Shown piece by piece: positions 26,411-37,359 of a DNA stretch of 64,000 bases. Every line of letters begins with the position of its first letter. Within the stretch, counting starts at the first letter, position 1. The position numbers and the translations under genes were made by a program. Location of the stretch: NCBI GenBank assembly GCA_029204225.1, contig CM055098.1, forward strand, positions 8,414,246-8,478,245, read 5' to 3'. The notes under the pieces were generated by a model. That model saw only the letters and a program-made list of their open reading frames with translations, was not told the origin of the DNA and did not search any database. Origin of the DNA: Diphasiastrum complanatum (Eukaryota; Streptophyta; Lycopodiopsida; Lycopodiales; Lycopodiaceae).

Positions 26411-27627
26411 TTTGCATATCATCATATCACATTTTGCATCTGTCAAAAACAAGATTATGTGAAAAAAAAAGAAAGTAGCCTACCAGAGCCTCTGGAGGAG
26501 GCGCCAACGCTCCTCCTCCAAAGGCTCTAGCAAGTTACTTTTTTTTCCCCAAAATCTTGCTTCACATGGCCTTTTTGCATTGGCAGGTCATTGCTAGGAC
26601 CTCTTGGATGTTTGGCTATCATCATATCAGATTTTGCATATGTCAACAAGAAGATTATGTGAAAAAAGAAATAGCCTCTAGAGGAGGAGCACCGACACTC
26701 CTTTCTCAAGAGGCTCTGGCAGATTCCTTTTTTTTCTCCAAAATCTTTCTCAAGTCGCCATTCACATGGCCTTTTTGCATTGGCAGGTCATTACTAGGAC
26801 CTCTTGGATGTTTGGCTACCATCATATCACATTTTGCATATGTCAAAAGCAAGATTATGTGGCAAAAAAAAGGGAGCCTTCCAGAGCCTCTAGAGGAAGA
26901 GCGTCACAAGTTACTTATTTTTTCCCAAAATCTTGCTCCAGTGACCATTCACATGGCCTTTTTGCATTGGTAGGTCATTACTAGGACTTTTGGATGTTTG
27001 GCTATCATCATATCACATTTTGCATCTGTCAAAAGCAAGATTATGTGAAAAAAAAAGGTAGTCTAACAGAGCCTTTGGAGCAGGAGCGTCGACGCTCCTC
27101 CTCCAGAGGCTCTAGCAGAATACTTTCTTTTCCACATAATCTTGCTCTAGTTGCCATTCACATGGCCTTTTTGCATTGGCAGGTCATTACTAGGACCTCA
27201 AAAATGTTTCCATATCATCATATGACATTTTGGATCTGTCAAAGGCAAGATTATGTGGCAAAAAAAGGTAGTCTGCCAAAGCCTATAGAGGAGGAGTGTC
27301 GGCACTCTTCCTCCAAAAGCTCTGGCAAGTTAGTTTTTTTTTCCCAAAATCTTGCTCCAGTCGCCATTCACATGGTCTTTTTGCATTGGTAGGTCATTAC
27401 TAGGACCTCTGGGATGTTTGACTATCATCAAATCACATTTTGCATCTGTCAAATTAGTCATCTTCTGGGGAAAAAAAGTAGCCTGACAGAGGCTCTATAG
27501 GAGGAGCATCGGTGCTCCTCATCTAGAGGCTCTGTCAGACTACTTTTTTTTCTCCAAAATCTTGCTCTAGTAGCCATTCACATGGCCTTTTTGCATGGGT
27601 AGGTTATTATTAGGACCTCTTGGATGT
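26411..27627. repeat. Tandem array of six ~200-bp units, each with a dyad
   Basis: Six units start at about 26,411, 26,611, 26,811, 26,997, 27,207 and 27,417, with periods near 186-211 bp. Shared blocks are ATCATCATATCACATTTTGC, AAGATTATGTG followed by an A run, a dyad, TTCCCAAAATCTTGCTC, and TTTTTGCATTGGCAGGTCAT. In unit one the dyad arms are 26,474-26,502 and 26,508-26,538 (GTAGCCT...AGAGCCTCTGGAGGAGG facing CCTCCTCCAAAGGCTCT...GTTAC). The 60- to 138-codon frames in the array are repeat translations. The array starts about 80 bp after a good splice donor (AAAG|GTGAGT at 26,333) and ends upstream of the multi-exon gene at 27.97 kb, so it may lie in an intron. Confidence 0.85.
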
Positions 27628-27972
27628 TTGGCTATCTACCAAGCTATCATTTTTTGTTTTCCATTTGCTTGAAACGTAAATAGCTCAGTGCTCTACTTTT
27701 TACTAGCATGTTGGATCGATCTACTGGTCACTGGGGTTGTTCACATGGTAGGTATGAGGGAGGGGTTATAGCTGCACTTGTACACCGTCGAAACGCAAGC
27801 CTGCAACACAATAACACCAAGCACAATACTAGGTAAGCCACAACTTCGCCTCTGGGAACGGTTAGTCTCAATAGTGCATACTTTCATCCTCATTGAAGGT
27901 TATAGAACTTGATTGATCTGTTAACATGTGTGTAAAATACGTTGCAACATGTGACATTCAAGTATGTTGTAG

Positions 27973-28967
27973 ATTGACAAGAGTGCACGTGGAGCCTACT
28001 CTTGCACATGAAATATTCATGATGCAAAAATTTGGCCTGTCAGACAAGGCAACACTGTTGGCTAACATTTCACCTGAAGATAGGAAGGGGATGGAGACTG
28101 AACTCATGCTTGAAAGGAAGACACATCATAAGCCATGGTACAATCTACCAATGGAAGCTTTGTCTGAACTAGTCTTCAAGGTATAGAAATTTCCAATTTG
28201 CTAATATATTGTATTCGTATGTTTGCTCCTAAGAGATACCTTAAACTTATTAGTTTCTATGTCATCGATTGATTTTCGTGCCAGGATAAATTCACTAAAA
28301 TGTTACAACAAACTATGTCGACCATTGATAGCTCCTCCAAGGAGTATCATTTGCAGTACCAAGCTGCATTTAAGATACATAGTGTCATGCCACTACGAGT
28401 GCACAATTGTGTAGTTGTGAGATTGACAATGTGACAAGTTCTGGAAATGCTATGTTCTCAGGTCGTTGAGACGTCTTTCGTCTACAAGGGAAAGCGATTG
28501 GTAGCGATAGCAAACCCAACTAATGGAGAGGTTTTTTTTTTATTGTATTCAATTTAGCTTCTGACACAAGGGGACTTGCAGTGACAGAGGACAAGTTGTA
28601 TACTTTGGCAACATCGAGCCTTGGGCCAGCCAAGTATGCTTTTCTTGAAAAATTGATAGGCTCATAGTTTGTAAATGATTTATAAATATTGTTTAGTCAA
28701 ATACTAAATTGACTTGTGAGTGATATTTGTAGGAAGAAGGAGATACTTCACATCCTTGCGAGCGAAAAAAGCACAAGAGATACATGGGGCATGCCCTCCG
28801 ACAACAAGGGGTTCCGCAGGTACATGGCCAAAGAGACATATTGGTATCAAATGGTGCTTAAAGCTAGCACCATCATTGGCGGCTTGATAGCAGAGGATGG
28901 TGAGAGAGATAGGAGAATCAATATAAATTGCAAGCATGCCCAAGCAAGACTTCAAGTTCTTAAGTAA
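27973..28967 (+). CDS. Putative multi-exon gene of unknown function (possibly decayed)
   Basis: Best exon model: 27,973-28,180 (FGLSDKATLLANISPEDRK, ending KPWYNLPMEALSELVFK), 28,285-28,410 (KFTKMLQQTMSTIDSSSKEY), 28,462-28,530 (FVYKGKRLVAIANPTNGE), 28,582-28,633 (TEDKLYTLATSSLGPAK) and 28,732-28,967 (KKEILHILASEK, RYMAKETYWYQMVLK, IIGGLIAEDGERDRRI, stop 28,965-28,967). All boundaries are GT-AG, and exons 1-2, 2-3 and 4-5 join in frame. Exon 3 to exon 4 does not join in frame with any GT-AG pair I tried, so an indel near the 28,531 poly-T run or pseudogenisation is likely. The 5' end is open, and an upstream exon near 26.3 kb is possible. I recognise no domain. It is bounded on the right by the copia LTR at 29,118. 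Confidence 0.45.
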
Positions 28968-29117
28968 TGACATTACCTAGAAGGGGAGTCCAATTTGCTA
29001 CTAAAAATCTGACAAAGGATTAAGTCTCAAATACAAATGCAAAAGATTAAGGCCATAAGGTAAAGATGCATTAAGATTATAAGGACATCTTTATCATAAT
29101 TTTGCTCCTCTACAAAC

Positions 29118-30147
29118 TGTTGGATTATTCTCCTACTAATCAACTAATTGACATTTTAATCTTCGTCCAACTTTTATCCAGACCTGCAGATTTCCTCGTG
29201 TTTTTACACAGTTTGCATAACTACTCGGAAATGGCTCACAATGTCAGCATTTTTGGGATTTTTTGTCTTTTGGGATTTTCTCTCACTTCTCCTTTTTCAC
29301 AAAATGCCAAATGCCTCAAATGCTAAGGAAATAACGTTGGCGAAGGCCTTCGCATTTTTTGCATGACAGTTTATGTTCATTTCTACAGAGTAACAATTTA
29401 CGTTCAAATCTGCAAACAAATTGTTTGCGACCAAAGCCACTGACTTGCATTAATTTATCAGCACGTAATTTCTGAGAAGTCCTAACTGGATGGATGCCAT
29501 CACATCACAGCACACTGGATGACGCATTTGATGACCTAATTGCTTAGTATAAATAGCTGTTCATATTTCTAGAATTGAAGCATGAAGATCAATCATCAAG
29601 TATTGAATAGTTAGTGTTCTCTAAAGCCTGCGAGCTTGGACGCTCCTGAGCATTCTAGCTCACTTCTTTAGAGTTGATTAGAGATTGCTATTGCACTTAC
29701 TACTTATCAGCATTGCGCTTAATTCAGACTCTTATTTTAGTCGCTCTGAGATAGCTTAGAATACAGGGCTTCAATTCGCAAACTTGTTGTACTCATTGAC
29801 ATCTATTTTTTTCATACTGAATCAATACTATCTGCTTATTGCGTTCAGGTTCATCTCAGAATGTATGCATTTCTATAGTTTTTTGCGACTGAGTATTTGT
29901 CTAATAATTCAATGCTTAATGTTTGGCTATGTAATCACTGTAGTATTAATGATTTCAAAGTTAGTTACTATAAGATCGAACGTGATTTCTATCACTATTA
30001 TTTTGTTCAAAATTGATGAGCATAGTCATGCATAGAGAAAGAGAAAGATAGTTTCTTTCGCTGCACACCATAAGTTTTTATTCTTGTCATTTTAATTCCT
30101 TTTATTCGGTTCTATTTGGCCTATCTTTTATACACCTCTTTCCAACA
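29118..30147 (+). repeat. 5' LTR of copia family A
   Basis: Bounded by TGTTGG (29,118) and CCAACA (30,147), a 6-bp terminal inverted repeat, and followed without a gap by the initiator-Met primer site. A TATA box (TATAAATAG, 29,548-29,556) lies in the middle, as expected for U3/R. 1,030 bp. The matching 3' LTR is not in the window. Confidence 0.82.
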
Positions 30148-30159
30148 TGGTATCAGAGC
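30148..30159 (+). other. Primer-binding site, tRNA-iMet
   Basis: TGGTATCAGAGC immediately after the LTR end; the classic plant copia primer site. Confidence 0.85.
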
Positions 30160-30323
30160 GTTGATTCTTCAAGGCCTAATACTAAATCAGAGCACAAGCT
30201 CCTATTTTTGATATCTTTCATGATATCAAATTATTCTTTAGTTCGAATCAATTTGTTTAGGTTTCAGAGAATTGATTTTCACATCACAGTATCTCTCTTA
30301 ACGTCGACAGACCAAAGTTTCAG

Positions 30324-30777
30324 ATGGATTCTCAAAGTAAAACCGGTCTTATTGCAAACAAGCTGAATGGATCCAATTCTTTTGTATGAAAATTTAAGAT
30401 GAAGACCTTGCTAATCACCAATGAGTTGTGGGACGTTGTTACAAGTATTGAAGTAAAGCCTGAAGGCGACATAGAAGACTCAAAATGGAAATTGAAGAAT
30501 GGTAAAGCTTTCGCGCTCATTATCCTCAATATATCAGATACTCACATTGACCACGTAGTTGAAGCCAGAACTTTGAAAGAAGTTTGGGACATCCTGGGTT
30601 CACTATATGATGTGAGAGACATAACTACCAAGTTACATCTTCAAAGGAAATCCTTCACACTCAAGATGTCGAATAATGATTCTCTTCAGAATCATATTAA
30701 CCAGTTTAAGAATCTCTTGCAACAGATGGCCGATGTCGGATTAGTCATAGACGATTAAGACGCAATTATGATATTGC
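30324..30777 (+). pseudogene. Copia gag 5' half (family A)
   Basis: ATG at 30,324 starts MDSQSKTG, then KLNGSN, the usual N-terminal substrate block of plant copia gag (UBN2/DUF4219-type). A TGA at about 30,387 replaces a Trp codon. The frame then runs through LKEVWDILGSLY and NHINQFKNLLQQMADVG, with a second stop at 30,756, until it is cut at 30,777 by the LTR of family B. The missing continuation (STYENW onwards) is present on the minus strand at 6575-5900 and would be in frame. Both cut edges carry the pentamer ATTGC. Confidence 0.83.
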
Positions 30778-31908
30778 TGTTGGAGAGAGGGAGATGAATG
30801 AGTTGAGACAAAGGTGTCGTATGTTAGAAAAATGAAAAAAAATAAGCTCAAAAAGGTAAGACGAACACGAACGAGAAACGAACTCGAACAAAAAAACGAA
30901 CGAGAAACGAACTCGAACAAAAAATGTTCGTGCGCAGCGGAATGAGCTATACGACTCTCTCCGTAAGCATGACTACGCCTATCTAAATGAACAAAATGGT
31001 AGTGATGGAAATCACAGTCGTTCTTGATTATGTAGCCAAACTTTAATAAATGATTGAAGCTCCAGAAAACGGTTTGTCGCGAATAGTAAGACAAACTATT
31101 TGTCGCGAATGATTCGCAAAGAGCTAGACGATGCTCGACTGATAATTAGTCGCGTCACAAAAAACAAGACTAAATGTTAGTCGTCTATTACCAGAAAGAA
31201 CAACTAGAAAGATCAGACAAAATGAATGATAAGCATAGCAATATTAACATAGATCTGAATGCATAACAAAGAACTGTATCAGATTAAGTATATCATGTAT
31301 ACATATCAATAATGCGGTAGAGCACAAGACAATAGCGGACGAAACCGCGTGCCCTATGAAGCCTATACAATCTATAAAGAAATAAAATCTTATTGCTGAC
31401 AATCAAGAATCAATGCGCAAGACATCTACTTTGTCTCATTCATCAACTCATCAGCTCATTCACTCATTCACTCATAACTCATTCACCTGAATACGCAAAT
31501 GGTATCCAGTATATATACAATATATTATAGGTGTGTAGATGTTGAGAGTATAGAGTGGATGTGTTGTCTGTAAGAGATCGTGGGTGGCTGCAGTCGTTGT
31601 CCAATCTGTTAGCACAGCTGCATTGGGTGAGCATGGAAAGGGTGCGACGTCAGTCAGTGCTGAAGTGATCGTTGGTGATGACAATGCAAAAAGTGCGTCA
31701 CTCTTACGAGTAGCCTTAGGATTAGATTTATAGGGTGCCTTTGCTTTTAGGGCACCTTTGGCATTCTGTAAGATAGTGTCCCCTTTTCTTCGTCTGTGCA
31801 AATTTGCATGTAAATATGCAGACTGCGCGACAACATTAGTAAATATGCAACATGAATGGAGGCAGATTAAAATGGGATTTAAAGAGAGTAGAGGGAATAA
31901 ACCCAACA
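30778..31908 (-). repeat. 3' LTR of copia family B
   Basis: 1,131 bp with TGTTGG/CCAACA ends, homologous along its length to 51,362-52,489. On the minus strand it follows a purine-rich tract (TTAAGAGGGGG). It holds a short duplicated segment of CGAACGAGAAACGAACTC (30,870-30,920) and a row of 15-bp palindromes (31,090-31,182). ATTGC just outside (30,773-30,777) is the target-site duplication. Confidence 0.85.
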
Positions 31909-31915
31909 CCCCCTC

Positions 31916-34587
31916 TTAATCTGGATCCTTGAATGCCTTGATCATCAGACTGAGCAATGCACAAAATTTGTTGTGTGCATTAACATTGAGTGCTTTCGTG
32001 AAGATGTCTGCAACCATGTCCTGCGTTTTGCAGTACGTTAAGCTCACCTCTCTGTCGAGAACCTTAACCCTGATGTAGTGATATCTGATCTCAATGTGCT
32101 TACTCCTAGAATGAAATCTAGGGTTGGCCGATAAGGCAATATCACTGTGGTTATCACAAAACAAAATTGTAGGGCTGTACTAATACAGATTGATGTCTGA
32201 CAGCAAATTTCTCAACCAAAATGCTTCCTTAATAGATTGAGAAGCAACAATGTATTCTGCTTCAGTAGAAGAAAGTGTGATAGAGGTTTGCTTACGACTG
32301 TTTCACAAAATAAGACAGTCGTTGAAGAAGAATGTAAATCCAGATGTGGACTTACGATTGTCTGCATCTCCTCCCTAGCTTGCATCAGAATAACCACTGA
32401 GTTGATGAAGATTGTCGTTGCTGACATCTCCATAGTAGATGCACTGGTCCATGGTAGCTCGAATATACCTCATGACTCGAATAAGAGCCTTCCAATGGGT
32501 AATGCCAAGATTAGCCATATATTGGTTGAGTGAGCTAACAACAAAAGAGATATCTGATCTTGTAAAGACCATTGCGTACATGAGAGATCCTGGTATCGAT
32601 CGATACAGATACTCTCTCATTTGCTCCTCTTCCTGCTTGGTCTGAAAACATTGGTCCTTTGACAAATGCAGGCTTGGATCCATTGGTGAGTGAGCTAATT
32701 TACAATTCATCAGATTGTATCTATTAAGAACATTATGAAGATACCTTTGTTGAGTGATGTAAATCAGTCGATTTGCTCTGTCTCTATGGATTTGAATTTC
32801 CAGACAGAAGTGAGCTTCACCCAAATCAGTCATGTCGAATTTTGAATAGCATCCGTTTCGAATCCTTAACCATATTGGTATCGTTGCTGAAGAGCAACGT
32901 ATCATCCACATACAAGGTGATGATAATGAAGGATTGTTGCACTGACTTCAAATAAATGTTACAATCAGCAGTGCTTGGTTTGAATCCTTGTTCAATGAGG
33001 AATGTGTTGATCCTCTGAAACCAAGCCCTGGCAGATTGTCTTCAGCCATATAGTGCTTTGTGGAGTTTACAGACACGATTCTTCATGCCTTCCAGAACGT
33101 ATCCTTCGAGTTGGATCATGTAGATATCTTCTTGTATAACTCCATTCAGATAGGCTGTTTGCACGTCAAGTTGATGTACTTTGAGGTCGGCAGCTGCAGC
33201 ATAAGACAAGAGCATTCGGATCGACGAATGTTTGACAACTAGACTAAAAGTCTCACTCTAGTCGACATTCAAGATCTGGGTGAATCCTCATGCTACCAGT
33301 CTAGCCTTCCTTCAATCAATTGCTTCGTTGGCATTATATTTGATCTTAAAGATCCATTTGCAATCAAAGATATTGCAGCCAACAGGAGTTTCGACTAATG
33401 ACCATGTTTGATTCTTGATCAGAGAGGAATACTCTCTGTCCATGGCTTCTCTCCAGAGATCAGAGTCTAGTTGGCTAAGTGCCTCTTCGACTGTCGTCAG
33501 TTCCTGCATTAAGAGAGAGGCAGACTCAGGAGCATACCTTGTGGGATGTGTGCGCACTCGGCTTGATCTTCTGGGAGGATTCGACTGATGAACCGCTCCT
33601 GGGAGTTGTTGCTGGGTAGCAGCAACATCTTCGTCTGATTAACTGTCTCAAAGTGGGTCGACAATACATACGCCTGAGCCAGAAGCTCGAACTGTCGTGT
33701 CAACGGTAGGTGATGAAGATTCTTCTTGAGCAACATCCTTGCCTTTGAGGTTGACGAACTGATCCTCGATAAAGACTATATCCCAACTATACAAGATTTG
33801 CTGGGTATGGGTATCAGGACCGTACAGCTTGTAAGTTGTTATCAGACAAAGTATATCTGATCAAGATGGTCTTGAGACCTTGGAAGTCCAAGTTTTTCCT
33901 TGTGTTCTTTGGGATCTGCGCGTAGGCAATGCACCCAAACACTCTTAGGTTCTTCAAAGAAGACTTAGATCTTGTCCACACCTCGTGGGGTGTCTTGTCT
34001 GAGAGGGCCTTGGTCGAACATTTGTTCTAGACGTAAGCTGCAGTGGAGACAGCTTTAGCCCAGAATCTCTTGGGCAACGATGCATGCGATGGCATACATT
34101 TAGCAGATTTGACCAGAGTACGGTTCTTTCTCTCATCTAAGCCATTAGACTGAGGACTGTAAGGAGTGATGAATTGCTGCTCAATGCCTTGGCTTTGGCA
34201 GTACTCCTTAAACTCAATAGAGATATATTCTCCACCGTTGTCTGACCTTAGGGCTTTGATCGTCCTTCCAGTCTCCTTTTCTGCACGCTCCTTGAAGATT
34301 TTGAAGCAGTCGAAGGCTTCTGATTTCTTCTTTACGAAGTACACCATAGTTCTTTTGGAAAATTTGTCAATAAAGGTTATAAAATACTTGGCGTGCTTCA
34401 GTGAAGGATTTTTCATCGGGCCACAAATATCTGAATGTACAACATCTAGCAATCCTCTAGCAACATACTGATGGCTTGACTTAAATGGTTTCCTAGTCTG
34501 TTTACCAACTAGACAGTCTTGACAGACATGTAACTCGACCTTTTTGCGAGGATAGTTGAGATCAAGAACAATAGATTGTCTAGACAT
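31916..34587 (-). pseudogene. Copia family B integrase, RT and RNase H
   Basis: Reading leftwards from 34,587: GHM-type preintegrase tail, integrase zinc region (CQDCLVGKQTRKPF) and catalytic core (VVHSDICGPM, FITFIDKFSKRTMVYF, LRSDNGGEY, SPQSNGLDERKNRT), then a linker, the RT opening (FDCKWIFKIKYN near 33,370), the YVDD box (about 32,910), SPMDPSLHLSKDQ, GSLMYAMVFTRSDISFVVS, and RNase H to KHIEIRYHYIRV and DIFTKAL. Stops and frameshifts break it into at least six frames. Gag and protease are absent: similarity ends at 34,587, where chromovirus LTR sequence begins, so B is truncated at its 5' side. Confidence 0.85.
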
Positions 34588-34589
34588 TC

Positions 34590-34971
34590 ATTGTACAACA
34601 AAAAACTCATCAAGATGACAGAAAATAAAATTGTTGTCTACACGTGTGGGCAGTACAACTACTGACCCTCACCAAGTTTGAATCCCAAATCTTCAACCTA
34701 AAACTTGATTTGACCTCACCGTCTCAAGACAAGCTTTCCAGCAACAATGGATAGTCCTTTGATCAATGATTATTGACACACCTATCCAATGCAAAACTAG
34801 TCACCAAATCTTGATCTAGGTTAGCAAACTAGGATCTTACAACCAAGAGCAATCAAATAGAATGATCAAATATGAAAATCTGAAGCCTCCAATACTTTTT
34901 GATTGAGTTTGCTTATAGTAGGTTATAGTTTGTTTATGCTTATGTATGATTTTCGGTACATGGACATAACA
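34590..34971 (-). repeat. Partial 3' LTR of a gypsy chromovirus
   Basis: On the minus strand a strong polypurine tract (AAGGGGGGGAGAA, ending at 34,972) precedes TGTTATGTCCATGTACC, the standard start of a gypsy 3' LTR after the tract. It is cut on the other side by truncated copia B. Confidence 0.55.
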
Positions 34972-35040
34972 TTCTCCCCCCCTTGAACTACGTTTGTCGT
35001 CAAAAGTGAAAACTAGGCCTAGATCTACTTTATGCTTTCA

Positions 35041-35400
35041 ACTCTTTTTCACGAATCATCATCCTCAATCTGACCCTTCCACCTAATCAAGCACTCAGAG
35101 ATAGAATGATTTTTCAATTGTTTACCTATGATCTTGAGTACTCTTTCAAGTTCCAAAGATACACTAAGTGATAAATCTTTCAAATGGGTAATATCCTCAT
35201 CAGATCCAACTATATCACCTTCATGTAAACTTAGTTTATGTCTGCTTACATGAAACACTGAATGAGCAGCCGACTTGAGATTATAATGCTTTCCAGTACG
35301 CATAGTCTAAGAATCTTTTGGAATTCTAAGATATACCCAATCATCAACTTTAAATTTTTTTGGGAGATCTCTTAAAATCGGCATAGTGCTTAGCTCTAAT
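35041..35400 (-). pseudogene. Ty3/gypsy integrase C-terminus with chromodomain
   Basis: The minus strand reads KKFKVDDWVYLRIPKDS, a stop, then FHVSRHKLSLHEGD (the 'HPVFHVS.L' block) and LELERVLKIIGKQL and ECLIRWKG, which is the chromodomain pattern (Leu-Glu...ILD...LVKWKG) of chromoviruses. It is followed in the right order by a polypurine tract and an LTR. One in-frame stop (about 35,308); truncated upstream by the minisatellite region. The integrase core at 37.2-37.35 kb is probably from the same copy. Confidence 0.65.
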
Positions 35401-35404
35401 GGAT

Positions 35405-35960
35405 GGTAGCAAAAAAATGGGTTTGGATTGAAAAATGAGGTATGAAAAGTGATGGGAATTGAAAACTGGTGGATCGAAAAATTTGGGTGACTCGAAAAAT
35501 CGATGGTATCGAAAAAAATATGACTAAAAAAAGAGTAGTATCGAAAAAGTTTAATGAAGTATCAAAACAAGTAACGTAGTATCAAAAAAATTAATGAAGG
35601 ATCGAAAAATAAATGAGGTATCGAAAAAATAAATGTAGGATCGAAAAATGAATGAGGTATCGAAAAAGTAACAAAGTATCGAAAAATGTGGTATGGAAAA
35701 GTGATGGGAATCGAAAACTGGTGGGTTGAAAAAATGATGGGTCAAAAAACGAGGTATCGAAAAATTTGATGTGGGTCGAAAAAATGGATGGTATCAAAAA
35801 ATTGGATGGATCGAAAAAATGTGGTAGATCGAAAAAAAATGATGTATCGGAAAGTCAGAAAATGAACTGGATCAAAAAAATTATATGGTTGAAAAGTAAC
35901 AAAGGAGCGAAAAAATTTAACGAAAGAGCGAAATTTTTTTAACAAAGGAACAAAAATTCT
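35405..35960. repeat. Degenerate minisatellite, unit ~18 bp (GGTATCGAAAAAATGAAT-like)
   Basis: About 28-30 imperfect units with core (GTA/GGA)TCGAAAAA and spacers such as AATGAATGA or GTAACAAA. The A-run length and spacer vary from unit to unit, giving periods of about 15-22 bp. The minus strand therefore has long open frames rich in Phe (FFDTSFIFRS-like). These follow from the repeat and are unlikely to be genes. Confidence 0.88.
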
Positions 35961-37190
35961 TTAACAGACCATTTTTTTACCTTCAGAATTTCGATAGTTC
36001 ATAAGCCCTAATCTCCACAACTAAGACTATTTTTTGTTCTTCTTACTTCTTCTTCTGCCTATCAGCAGAGACAATGGGCTCTTGCTTAGGTTATTCTTTC
36101 TTGTTTAAAGCCCAAAATCAGACAAAAGGGACAGATCTACATTGTAGTATTAATGTCTTGCCTATCAAAGGACAATCCAGGGACATCACTCTTGAACTAA
36201 TGCACATGCATAAACAGCCACTCATACATGCCAAAACGTTCAACCATAAAAATAGTGTGCAGATCCGTTGAACAAACAATGAAATCCTACTCTAATGCTG
36301 CAATATCAAGTGAATAGATCCTTAAAAGGCTAAAACTATTCTACACATGCATTAACCTACAAACTAAAAACAAGAACTAAATTGACAACTTCTTGAAATT
36401 TGAAAACTAAACTAATATACACATTACCAATGCAAGAACAAGCAAGAAACTAAACTAACCAGACTAGACAACATTTTAGAAGTCCAAGAATCAAGAAACA
36501 CTCATTTCTTGATTCTTGGACACCCCAAGAACATCAAGAATTGGAATATCTAGGATAAGCAAGATCTACTCCACAAATCCAGCCTATTTAGTTTACCTGA
36601 ATGCTAATTCTTACATTAATCCACAAGAAAACATGAAATCTAATCGAACTAATCCACTCTAAAATCCACAACCACACACCAAGAATGATCAAAGGGCTCA
36701 AGAATGCATAAAAAATCATGGAAGATCTTCCCATTTCAGCATGGAGTAGATACATTTACAAAAGCCTCCCTTCTACAAAGGAGGAGTCTCTTAAATAAGC
36801 AAGAGAGCTTCATAGTTGGCATCCTAGTGGCATTTCCACAGTAAACAAATTACAAGTGGAATTATGCCCTCCACTAGATGTCACCATCAAAAGGTGGCCC
36901 ACTCTACTTTTCTAAGAGGGGCCTACTTGCATTTATTACCTTGCCTAGAAATACTAGTCCCTACATGGTCATTCCATCTTTCAGGATTCACCATGAGGCT
37001 TACACAATTTCTACTTGACCGTATTAACTAGTATTCCTCGGCTCTCATACTCGGCTCTCAGTCTTCGTTCATTTCGTCTTCTCAAAGACCTCTTCAATCT
37101 AAGGTGAGAGGTGCTCGTGGGTAGCTCTGGTCGAGTATCTTGGGGATTCATCAGAATCAGCCAACACTATAACATGTAGTAGAGAATATT
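35961..37190. other. No gene recognised
   Basis: AT-rich DNA lying between two parts of one gypsy integrase. It is therefore probably part of an insertion, but I find no termini that identify its class. Confidence 0.4.
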
Positions 37191-37199
37191 CTCTATTAC

Positions 37200-37350
37200 T
37201 GTAAACAAACTCAATTAAAAAAGATGTAGTCCTCTCATTGAGACTGCTTGTGAGACAAATATGTTTTCAACATATCCTCCATACTCTGATTAGTTCTCTC
37301 AATCTGTCCATCTGATTCAGGATGATCAGTAAAACTAAAATCCTAGAGAA
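37200..37350 (-). pseudogene. Ty3/gypsy integrase core fragment
   Basis: The minus strand reads DHPESDGQIERTNQSMEDML, matching the 'HPQTDGQTERVNQ.LEDMLR' signature of gypsy integrase, followed by a stop and EDYIFFN. Same strand as the chromodomain end at 35.0-35.4 kb. Confidence 0.65.
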
Positions 37351-37359
37351 TACAAGTGG

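Noticed and set aside
26557-27392. Open frames of 72-138 codons with repeated peptide across the tandem array
   Set aside because: The peptide periodicity equals the DNA repeat period, frames change between units, and the dyad explains the sequence better.
28582-28633. Alternative reading of exon 4 as RGQVVYFGNIEPWAS
   Set aside because: That frame does not join exon 5, whereas the TEDKLYTLATSSLG frame continues in phase into the long exon 5 frame.
31472-31909. 145-codon minus-strand frame (and the related 121-codon frame at 6535-6900 and 112-codon frame at 51,853-52,191)
   Set aside because: They lie inside the family B LTR and are not kept in the same frame between copies.
35551-35945. 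Phe-rich minus-strand ORFs
   Set aside because: They follow from the TTTTTCGA minisatellite unit.
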